Positions 53,144-60,751 of a stretch of DNA of 64,000 nucleotides are shown here, one piece after another. This DNA is from an uncultured Prevotellaceae bacterium (GTDB lineage Bacteria > Bacteroidota > Bacteroidia > Bacteroidales > Bacteroidaceae): NCBI GenBank assembly GCA_902782305.1, contig CACZMV010000003.1:1-64000 (forward strand), written 5' to 3'. The notes beneath the pieces are model-generated. The model saw only the letters and a program-made list of their open reading frames with translations, did not search any database and was not told the DNA's origin. How positions within the stretch are numbered: the stretch's first letter is position 1; each line of letters starts with the position of its first letter. The translations under genes and the position numbers were made by a program.

Positions 53144-55039
53144 ATGATTCTGAAATACGACGTTATAGTGATTGGAGGCGGACATGCTGGGTGTGAGGCT
53201 GCAACAGCTTCAGCTAACATGGGTGCAAAGACCTGCCTCGTCACCATGGATATGAATAAGATTGCACAGATGTCGTGCAACCCAGCCATTGGTGGTATTG
53301 CCAAAGGACAGATAGTACGTGAGATAGACGCTTTAGGAGGACAGATGGCGCTGGTAACTGATGCCACAGCCATCCAATTTCGCATGCTGAATCGCTCCAA
53401 GGGACCTGCTGTATGGTCGCCCAGAGCACAATGCGATCGTGGTAAGTTTATATGGAAATGGCGCTCTATGCTTGACGCTACTCCCAATCTTGACATCTGG
53501 CAAGACCAAGCGGATGAGCTTATCGTAGAAAACGGAAAGGCTATTGGCGTCAAGACTATCTGGGGATGTGAACTAAGAGCCAAAGCGGTTATCATTACTG
53601 CTGGTACTTTCTTGAACGGACTGATGCACATCGGACGAAAGATGGTTCCTGGAGGTCGCATTGCCGAACCTGCTGTTCCCCACTTCACAGAGAGCATCAC
53701 TCGTCATGGAATCAGGTCTGCTCGAATGAAGACAGGTACCCCTGTTCGTATCGACAAACGGAGTGTTCACTTTGAAGACATGGAGCGCCAAGATGGCGAA
53801 AACGGATATTATAAGTTTTCTTATATGGGCGAACAACGTCCTTTGGAACAACTTCCTTGTTGGGTATGTTATACGAACGAGGAAGTGCATGAGACACTTC
53901 GCAGTGGATTGGCAGACTCACCACTTTATAATGGACAGATTCAATCGATAGGTCCACGCTATTGTCCTTCGATAGAAACCAAGCTGGTTACCTTCCCTGA
54001 ACGTCCTCAGCACTTGCTGTTCTTGGAACCTGAGGGAGAGACTACCAATGAAATGTATCTGAATGGCTTCTCATCATCCCTGCCAATGGACGTACAGATT
54101 GCAGCGCTGAAGAAGATTCCTGCCCTTCGCGACCTGAAAGTTTATCGTCCTGGCTATGCCATTGAATACGATTTCTTCGACCCTACCCAACTGAAACATT
54201 CCTTGGAATCAAAGGTTATTGAGGGACTGTTTATGGCAGGTCAGGTGAATGGAACGACGGGCTATGAAGAAGCTGGAGGTCAAGGAACCATAGCAGGTAT
54301 CAATGCTGCCCTCTTTGCTGGTTCTGTAGGTTGCGCAAATAGCGCATCAAACGCAACGTTTGAACTGAAAAGAGACGAAGCTTACATTGGTGTTTTGATA
54401 GATGATCTGGTGACGAAAGGTGTTGATGAACCCTACCGTATGTTTACTTCTCGTGCTGAATATCGTATCTTGCTTCGTCAAGATGATGCAGATGCCCGCT
54501 TGACAGAGAAAGCCTATCAACTGGGTATAGCCAAAAGAGACCGTTACGATTGGTGGCTGGAGAAGAAACAACACATTGAGGAGATAGAAACCTTCTGCAA
54601 GACTTTTGCCATTAAACCCAAAGTGGTGAATGGCGCATTAGAAGCAATGGGTTCTACCCCACTCGTCTATGGTTGTAAGTTGGAAGACTTAGTGGCTCGT
54701 CCTGAACTGAACTTCGAAAAGCTCTATGAGATTGTTCCTGAACTGAAGGCTATGGTAGAGAAGTTGCCCAACAGACAGGAAGAGATAGCTGAAGCTGCTG
54801 AAATACATATCAAGTATAAAGGATATATCGAACGCGAACAAATGGTTGCTGAGAAGATGCACCGTTTGGAGAATATCAAAATCAAGGGAAAGTTTGATTA
54901 TCCTAACTTAACGGCAATTTCAACAGAGGCACGTCAGAAATTAGAGAAGATACAACCGGAAACACTGGCACAAGCAAGTCGCATTCCTGGCGTATCACCT
55001 AGCGATATCAATGCTATGCTAGTTCTGTTAGGTAGATAG
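53144..55039 (+). CDS. mnmG: tRNA uridine-34 5-carboxymethylaminomethyl modification enzyme
   Basis: A 631-residue flavoenzyme that with MnmE modifies the wobble uridine of several tRNAs. FAD site: VIVIGGGHAGCEAATASANM. Family marks: SCNPAIGGIAKGQIVREIDALGG, RGPAVWSPRAQCDR-like 'KGPAVWSPRAQCDRGK', QVNGTTGYEEAGGQGTIAG, and RAEYRILLRQDDADARL. Length is normal. A parS site starts one base after its stop. Confidence 0.95.
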   Translation: MILKYDVIVIGGGHAGCEAATASANMGAKTCLVTMDMNKIAQMSCNPAIGGIAKGQIVREIDALGGQMALVTDATAIQFRMLNRSKGPAVWSPRAQCDRGKFIWKWRSMLDATPNLDIWQDQADELIVENGKAIGVKTIWGCELRAKAVIITAGTFLNGLMHIGRKMVPGGRIAEPAVPHFTESITRHGIRSARMKTGTPVRIDKRSVHFEDMERQDGENGYYKFSYMGEQRPLEQLPCWVCYTNEEVHETLRSGLADSPLYNGQIQSIGPRYCPSIETKLVTFPERPQHLLFLEPEGETTNEMYLNGFSSSLPMDVQIAALKKIPALRDLKVYRPGYAIEYDFFDPTQLKHSLESKVIEGLFMAGQVNGTTGYEEAGGQGTIAGINAALFAGSVGCANSASNATFELKRDEAYIGVLIDDLVTKGVDEPYRMFTSRAEYRILLRQDDADARLTEKAYQLGIAKRDRYDWWLEKKQHIEEIETFCKTFAIKPKVVNGALEAMGSTPLVYGCKLEDLVARPELNFEKLYEIVPELKAMVEKLPNRQEEIAEAAEIHIKYKGYIEREQMVAEKMHRLENIKIKGKFDYPNLTAISTEARQKLEKIQPETLAQASRIPGVSPSDINAMLVLLGR

Positions 55040-55055
55040 TGTTTCACGTGAAACG
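55040..55055. other. parS: parS chromosome-partition site 1
   Basis: TGTTTCACGTGAAACG differs at only the last base from the universal ParB-binding palindrome TGTTNCACGTGAAACA. It sits between mnmG and apt. Confidence 0.85.
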
Positions 55056-55099
55056 ATATACATGTATTCATATTAGTAATAACGATAAAACCAAAGATT

Positions 55100-55627
55100 A
55101 TGAACAACCAAGTACTGATTGACAATTTGCGTTGCATACCAGATTTTCCGAGAAAGGGTATCAACTTTCGTGATGTGACCACTCTGTACAAGAATGCAGA
55201 ATGCATGAAAATTATGCTAGACGAGATGTATGAACTCTACAAAGACAAAGGAATCACCAAGATTGTAGGAGTAGAGAGTCGTGGCTTTGTGATGGCATCG
55301 GCTTTGGCCGCACGATTAGGATGCGGAGTGGTGTTAGCACGTAAACCGGGTAAGTTGCCTGGAACTGTTGTAAAGGAACAATTTACCAAGGAATACGGAG
55401 TAGATACTGTAGAAATGCACATCGACTCGATAGAGCCAGACGATGTAGTGCTCATCCACGATGATTTGTTGGCAACAGGAGGAACGGCCAAGGCAACGTA
55501 TAAGTTGGTGAACCACTTCCACCCGAAGAAGGTCTATATGAACTTCATCATCGAAATTACAGACGAAGGGCTGCATGGACGCGACCTGTTTGATGGTATA
55601 GAACTCACCACTCTCGTAACAGTATAA
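55100..55627 (+). CDS. apt: Adenine phosphoribosyltransferase
   Basis: A 175-residue purine salvage enzyme that makes AMP from adenine and PRPP. It starts MNNQVLIDNLRCIPDFPRKG, has VGVESRGFVMASALAARLG and the PRPP-binding loop VVLIHDDLLATGGTAKAT. It is flanked by parS sites on both sides. Confidence 0.95.
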   Translation: MNNQVLIDNLRCIPDFPRKGINFRDVTTLYKNAECMKIMLDEMYELYKDKGITKIVGVESRGFVMASALAARLGCGVVLARKPGKLPGTVVKEQFTKEYGVDTVEMHIDSIEPDDVVLIHDDLLATGGTAKATYKLVNHFHPKKVYMNFIIEITDEGLHGRDLFDGIELTTLVTV

Positions 55628-55633
55628 AAAGGG

Positions 55634-55649
55634 TGTTCCACGTGAAACA
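55634..55649. other. parS: parS chromosome-partition site 2
   Basis: TGTTCCACGTGAAACA fits the ParB-binding consensus TGTTNCACGTGAAACA at every position. It lies 579 bp after site 1, downstream of apt. Confidence 0.9.
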
Positions 55650-55739
55650 TTTTAGGCTATGATGATAAGTTTCTATAATATTCAACAAGGGGTAGGACTT
55701 ATCATCACACAAAGTAATTTAATTATCAGCAGTTAGAAG

Positions 55740-57563
55740 ATGACAAAGGAAGAGAATGAAGCACGGTTGGCCAAGTTAAAGGCAATCGTTAGTGCCCTAC
55801 CCGAGAAGCCTGGCAGTTATCAATACTATGATGCTGAGGGAACTATCATTTATGTAGGCAAGGCCAAGAACCTGAAAAATCGTGTTTCATCCTACTTCCA
55901 TAGCGAGGTAGATAGGTTTAAAACGAAGGTACTGGTGTCCAAGATATGGGACATCAGCTATACGGTTGTTAATACAGAAGAAGATGCTTTGCTGTTGGAA
56001 AATGCCCTGATCAAGAAGTACAATCCACGCTATAATGTACTGCTGAAAGACGGAAAAACCTACCCCAGCATCTGCATTACCAAAGAGTATCTTCCTCGCA
56101 TCTTCAGCACTCGAACCATTAATAAGAAAGGAGGTACATATTATGGACCCTATTCCCATGTAGGATCCATGCATGCTGTACTAGAATTGATTAAGAAACT
56201 ATACCATCCTCGCACCTGCAAATTCCCCATTACCAAGGAGGGTGTAGAACAAAAGAAATACCAGCTATGCTTGGAATATCATATCAAAAATTGTGGTGGA
56301 CCCTGCGTTGGAAAGCAGACTTTAGAAGACTATCAAAAGAACATTGAGCAAGCCAGAGAGATTCTCAAGGGAAACACACGCCAAGTGCTTCGCGATATGA
56401 AGGAAGAGATGATGCAATTGGCTGAGGAATTACGCTTTGAGGAGGCTGAGGAAATCAAGAGAAGATACTTGTTAATCGAGAGTTTCGTAGCCTCCAGCGA
56501 GGTGGTTTCCTATACCATTAACAATGTCGATGTGCTATCTATTACCAACGACGACAAGGTGGCTTTCATCAATTATATCCACGTTTCTAATGGTCAGATA
56601 AACCAGAGCTTTACCTTTGAATATAAGAAGAAACTCGAGGAAACTGACGAGGAACTCTTGCAGTTGGCCATTGTGGAAATGAGAGAACGATTCAAGAGTC
56701 ACGCCAAGGAGATTATTCTGCCTCAGGAGATTAATCTTGACCTCGAGGGAGTCACTATTTCTGTGCCTCAGAGAGGCGACAAAAAGAAGCTTTTAGACCT
56801 CTCGCTGATGAATGGAAAACAGTATAAGTTTGATCGTTTGAAGCAGGCTGAAAAGCTGAATCCTGAGCAAAAATCGGTGCGACTGATGAAGGAATTGCAA
56901 GACCTCCTACACTTGCCCAAATTGCCTTATCAGATAGAGTGTTTCGACAATTCGAATATCTCTGGTAGCGACGCTGTTGCAGCCTGTGTAGTCTTCAAGA
57001 AAATGAAGCCTTCCAAACAGGATTATCGCCATTATAACATCAAGACAGTAGTGGGTCCAGACGATTATGCCTCCATGAAAGAAGTGGTTTTGCGACGATA
57101 TCAGCGCCTTATTCAAGAACAGCAACCCCTACCCGACCTCATCGTTGCGGATGGTGGAAAGGGTCAGATGGAGGTTATCCGACAAGTCGTTCAGGACGAG
57201 TTAAACCTAGATATTCCCATTGCAGGATTGGCAAAAAATGACAAGCACAGAACCAATGAATTGCTGTATGGATTCCCTGCAAGGGTTATAGGCATCAAAG
57301 ACACTTCGGAACTATTCAGAGTATTGTCTCGTTTGCAGGATGAAGTACACCGTTTTGCCATTACTTTCCATCGAGACAAGCGTTCTAAACACGCTTTACA
57401 CTCAGAGTTGGACGACATCAAAGGAATAGGTCCGAAAACGCGTGATGAACTTCTAAATAGCCTCAAATCGGTTAAAAAGATACGCGAGGCTGAGCTATCT
57501 GTCTTAGAAAAAATCATAGGCAAGCAGAAAGCCAAAATCGTCTTCGACTACTTTAGTTCATAG
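55740..57563 (+). CDS. uvrC: Excinuclease ABC subunit C
   Basis: A 607-residue nucleotide-excision-repair nuclease. GIY-YIG domain at the N-terminus (GSYQYYDAEGTIIYVGKAKN), a UVR motif (EEMMQLAEELRFEEAEEIKR), the UvrC RNase-H-like domain (IECFDNSNISGSDAVAACVV, LPDLIVADGGKGQM), and C-terminal helix-hairpin-helix motifs (LDDIKGIGPKTRDELL). It makes both incisions at a UvrB-bound lesion. Confidence 0.95.
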   Translation: MTKEENEARLAKLKAIVSALPEKPGSYQYYDAEGTIIYVGKAKNLKNRVSSYFHSEVDRFKTKVLVSKIWDISYTVVNTEEDALLLENALIKKYNPRYNVLLKDGKTYPSICITKEYLPRIFSTRTINKKGGTYYGPYSHVGSMHAVLELIKKLYHPRTCKFPITKEGVEQKKYQLCLEYHIKNCGGPCVGKQTLEDYQKNIEQAREILKGNTRQVLRDMKEEMMQLAEELRFEEAEEIKRRYLLIESFVASSEVVSYTINNVDVLSITNDDKVAFINYIHVSNGQINQSFTFEYKKKLEETDEELLQLAIVEMRERFKSHAKEIILPQEINLDLEGVTISVPQRGDKKKLLDLSLMNGKQYKFDRLKQAEKLNPEQKSVRLMKELQDLLHLPKLPYQIECFDNSNISGSDAVAACVVFKKMKPSKQDYRHYNIKTVVGPDDYASMKEVVLRRYQRLIQEQQPLPDLIVADGGKGQMEVIRQVVQDELNLDIPIAGLAKNDKHRTNELLYGFPARVIGIKDTSELFRVLSRLQDEVHRFAITFHRDKRSKHALHSELDDIKGIGPKTRDELLNSLKSVKKIREAELSVLEKIIGKQKAKIVFDYFSS

Positions 57564-57672
57564 GTAGATTTCTATTGAATATTGCACCATGACCGATATG
57601 GGTATCAACTTCTGTAAGTGTTTATAAGCATAACATTTGGTAGTTAAAAAAATAATGCGTATCTTTGCAGTC

Positions 57673-58125
57673 ATGAGAGCAGTCATCCAAAGAGTCAGTC
57701 ATGCCAGCGTTACCATTAATGGGAGCGTGAAGAGTCAGATACAAAAAGGATTTTTAATCCTGTTAGGCATCTGCAACGAAGACAACAGTGAAGACGTGGA
57801 ATGGCTGGTGAAGAAGATTGCAAACCTGAGGGTGTTTGGCGATGAGAACGATGTGATGAATCGCAGCATCCTGGAGGTTGGAGGCGAAGCATTGGTGGTG
57901 AGTCAATTCACGTTATTTGCGAGCTATAAGAAAGGCAATAGACCCTCGTGGTTCAGGGCTGGAAGTCATGAGCACTCCATCCCACTCTACGAGGCCTTCT
58001 GCGCCCAACTTTCAGAAGCTATTGGGAAACCAGTTGGCACAGGCGAGTTTGGAGCGGATATGAAGGTAGAACTCTTGAACGATGGACCAGTAACCATCTG
58101 TATGGATACTAAAAACAAGGAGTAA
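57673..58125 (+). CDS. dtd: D-aminoacyl-tRNA deacylase
   Basis: A 150-residue enzyme that removes D-amino acids from mischarged tRNA. Start at ATG 57673 (MRAVIQRVSHASVTI), the family's usual opening; upstream in-frame ATGs belong to the promoter. The active-site SQFTLFASYKKGNRPSW and the Gly-cisPro-type segment GEFGADMKVELLNDGPVTI are intact. The -7 TATCTTTG (57660-57667) ends 5 bp before the ATG. Confidence 0.94.
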   Translation: MRAVIQRVSHASVTINGSVKSQIQKGFLILLGICNEDNSEDVEWLVKKIANLRVFGDENDVMNRSILEVGGEALVVSQFTLFASYKKGNRPSWFRAGSHEHSIPLYEAFCAQLSEAIGKPVGTGEFGADMKVELLNDGPVTICMDTKNKE

Positions 58126-58130
58126 AGACT

Positions 58131-58379
58131 ATGAAGAAATATCTTAGGGAAATAGAAGTGTCTGGCTTGGTGCTGGTCATCATAGGCATCGTCTTCTCAT
58201 GGATTTGGGGAGCCAATTTTGGCATGTGGCCCTGCTTGGTAGGACTCTGTCTATGGCTCATCACCTTTCTCTATAAGGCATTCCATTGGGGTGAATATGC
58301 TCGTGAGAACAAGCAGAACATCATGATATTGCTGATTGCCATCATCATTCTTATCCTTCAAATGCTGTTCAGACTATGA
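58131..58379 (+). CDS. Small three-helix membrane protein
   Basis: An 82-residue protein with hydrophobic segments VSGLVLVIIGIVFSWIWGA, MWPCLVGLCLWLITFLYKAF and IMILLIAIIILILQMLF. Not recognised. It lies 5 bp after dtd and overlaps the MazG-like gene by ATGA, so it belongs to that operon. Confidence 0.7.
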   Translation: MKKYLREIEVSGLVLVIIGIVFSWIWGANFGMWPCLVGLCLWLITFLYKAFHWGEYARENKQNIMILLIAIIILILQMLFRL

Positions 58380-58696
58380 CGATACGTGAGGCGCAAGATA
58401 CTGTAGACCAGTGGATTAAGACATATGGAGTGCGATATTTCTCTGAGCTTACCAACATGGCTGTGTTGACAGAGGAAGTGGGTGAACTGGCTCGTGTGAT
58501 AGCTCGCAAATATGGCGATCAGAGCTTCAAGGCTGGCGAGAAAGACAACATGGGCGAAGAGATGGCTGATGTGCTTTGGGTATTGCTCTGTCTGGCAAAT
58601 CAGACGGGTGTCGACCTGACTGAAGAACTGAAGAAATCGATAGAAAAGAAAACCCTTAGAGATAGGGAAAGACATATAAATAACGAAAAACTATAA
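58376..58696 (+). CDS. MazG-like nucleotide pyrophosphohydrolase
   Basis: A 106-residue all-helical enzyme of the MazG/dUTPase-like superfamily. Metal-binding marks are LTEEVGELARVIARK (E-x-x-E) and EEMADVLWVLLCLA (E-x-x-D). It likely hydrolyses non-canonical nucleoside triphosphates. Translationally coupled to the gene before it. Confidence 0.9.
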   Translation: MTIREAQDTVDQWIKTYGVRYFSELTNMAVLTEEVGELARVIARKYGDQSFKAGEKDNMGEEMADVLWVLLCLANQTGVDLTEELKKSIEKKTLRDRERHINNEKL

Positions 58697-58724
58697 TCTT
58701 ATTTGTAACTAAAAAACTGGTATT

Positions 58725-59615
58725 ATGGAATTAAAAAGTAAGTACGAACAGGCGTTAGCCAAGTACAACTGCAATGTTGACGAAGCAGCTGTTGCAGCAG
58801 CTGTAAAGAAGATCGTAGAACAGCGTGTTCCCAAGAACGACACAGAGGAAGTAAAGAAGTTCCTCTTGGGTTCTGTATGTATGACTACCCTGACCACTCA
58901 GGACTCTGCAGAGAGTGTACTGAAGCTGGTTGAGAAGGTTAACAAGTTCTCTGAAGAATATCCTAACCTGCCCCACGTAGCTACCGTTGTTACCTATCCT
59001 CGTTTTGCTCAGTTGGTGGCTGATTCTCTGGAAGTAGAAGGCGTTATTCCTACTGTAGTAAGTGGTGCATTTCCCTCTTCTCAGGCTCTCATCGAGATTA
59101 AGGTTGCTGAAACCAAGTTGGCAGTTCAGGATGGTGCAGAGAATGTAGATATCGTGATGCACGTTGGTGAGTTCCTTTCTGGCGATTATGAGACTGTTTG
59201 CGACGAGATTTGGGAGCAGAAGGCTGCTTGTGGCGATGTTCCTATGAAGGTTATCCTGGAGACTGGCGACCTGCTGAATCTGTCGAACGTCAAGAAGGCT
59301 TCTATCCTGTCGATGTATGCTGGTGCTGATTACATCAAGACCTCTACTGGTAAAGAGAAGGTTGGTGCTACTCCAGAGGCTGTTTATGTCATGTGTCAGG
59401 CTATCAAGGAGTACTACGACCAGACAGGTATCATGGTAGGTCTGAAGCCTGCAGGTGGTATCAACAGCGTGAAGGATGCCCTCACCTATTACAGCATCGT
59501 TGAGGAAGTATTGGGCGAGAAGTGGCTCACCAACTACTACTTCCGTCTGGGTACCAGTCGTCTGCCAAACCTTATCCTGAGCGATTTGGCTGGCAAGGAA
59601 GTGAAATTCTTCTAA
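58725..59615 (+). CDS. deoC: Deoxyribose-phosphate aldolase
   Basis: A 296-residue class I aldolase that splits 2-deoxyribose 5-phosphate. The Schiff-base Lys lies in ADYIKTSTGKEKVGATPE (both Lys of the active site present), with ENVDIVMHVGEFLSGDY upstream. The length is that of the longer Bacteroidota form. Confidence 0.93.
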   Translation: MELKSKYEQALAKYNCNVDEAAVAAAVKKIVEQRVPKNDTEEVKKFLLGSVCMTTLTTQDSAESVLKLVEKVNKFSEEYPNLPHVATVVTYPRFAQLVADSLEVEGVIPTVVSGAFPSSQALIEIKVAETKLAVQDGAENVDIVMHVGEFLSGDYETVCDEIWEQKAACGDVPMKVILETGDLLNLSNVKKASILSMYAGADYIKTSTGKEKVGATPEAVYVMCQAIKEYYDQTGIMVGLKPAGGINSVKDALTYYSIVEEVLGEKWLTNYYFRLGTSRLPNLILSDLAGKEVKFF

Positions 59616-59653
59616 TGAGCAAAAGCAACTAGAAGGCGATGGCTTCTAAACAA

Positions 59654-59689
59654 AAAAGGCGACCTTCCGAGGTCGCTTTTCTTTTTTAG
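59654..59689. terminator. Terminator after deoC
   Basis: AAAAGGCGACCT / AGGTCGCTTTTC hairpin with T-run on the plus side and A-run on the other, serving the convergent deoC and polyprenyl synthase genes. Confidence 0.85.
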
Positions 59690-60663
59690 TAATTACGCTG
59701 AACTACGTAATCGACATAGGCTGTCAGGGCTTCTTTGACAGCCTTGTTTGTTACGCATTCATCGATATATGACATACAGAGCTTGCTGAAGTCCTGCATC
59801 TTCTGTTCAGCATATTCTATACCACCCTGTTGCTTGGTAAACTCAACAAGAACAGCAATTTCATCCTTGTTGACAGTACCAGCCTTAACCTTTTTAGCCA
59901 AAGTATGCATAGCTTCAAAATCGGTTGTATTTAATGCATAAATGACTGGCAACGTCAACTTACCTTCAGTCATATCATTACCAGTAGGCTTGCCTATCTC
60001 CTTGGAGTCGAAATAATCGAAGATATCATCGCGAATCTGGAACATAATACCCAGATTCTGACCAAACTGACGCGCTTTCTGCACCTCTTCATCAGAAGCA
60101 TTGGCTGAGATAGCACCTATGGCTGCACAAGCCTCAAACAGGGCTGCTGTCTTCTGCTTGATGACGTCATAATAGACATCCTCCCTAATTTCCTGGTTGT
60201 TGATATTCGAAAGCTGGAGAATCTCACCAGCAGCCAATATTCTACCCAGTTCTGCAAGATATTCTATGATGCGCTGATTACCTGTATGTGCTACATTCAG
60301 CAAGGCAGTAGACAGGATATAGTCGCCAACCAACACAGCCACCTTATTATCATAAGAGGCATTCACTGAGGCCTGACCTCTGCGCTCGCCACTCTCATCC
60401 ACCACATCATCGTGAACCAGCGAAGCAGTATGCAACAACTCCAAACCTACTGCTGAGTATTGCGTAACACTACTAACCTGACCATAGTTCTTTGCCATCA
60501 ACAGCATCAAAATGGGGCGCATACGCTTTCCTCCACGTTTTCTGATGTGTGCCAACACTTCAGAGAGCAGCGTTTGCTCGTGGGTCAAACTACTATTGAA
60601 CAACTCGATAAAGTCATTCAAATCCTTCTCAATGGGCTGTTTAATAAGTGACAAATAATCCAT
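59686..60663 (-). CDS. Polyprenyl (octaprenyl-type) diphosphate synthase
   Basis: A 325-residue trans-prenyl synthase from ATG 60663. First Asp-rich motif LVHDDVVDESGERRG, second FQIRDDIFDYF. RGGKRMRPILMLLM is the usual substrate-binding region. It makes the side chain of menaquinone, which fits with the fumarate reductase upstream. The exact chain length is not readable. Confidence 0.92.
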   Translation of the reverse strand: MDYLSLIKQPIEKDLNDFIELFNSSLTHEQTLLSEVLAHIRKRGGKRMRPILMLLMAKNYGQVSSVTQYSAVGLELLHTASLVHDDVVDESGERRGQASVNASYDNKVAVLVGDYILSTALLNVAHTGNQRIIEYLAELGRILAAGEILQLSNINNQEIREDVYYDVIKQKTAALFEACAAIGAISANASDEEVQKARQFGQNLGIMFQIRDDIFDYFDSKEIGKPTGNDMTEGKLTLPVIYALNTTDFEAMHTLAKKVKAGTVNKDEIAVLVEFTKQQGGIEYAEQKMQDFSKLCMSYIDECVTNKAVKEALTAYVDYVVQRNY

Positions 60664-60751
60664 TATCGCAGAATTTTGTGACAAAATTAGTGAAAATATG
60701 CGTAATTACCCAATTATTTAGTAATTTTACGCAGAAAATTAACATTGTTGT

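Noticed and set aside
53011..53700. 229-codon minus-strand frame over the start of mnmG
   Set aside because: mnmG is unmistakable on the plus strand and this frame covers its FAD-binding region in antisense.
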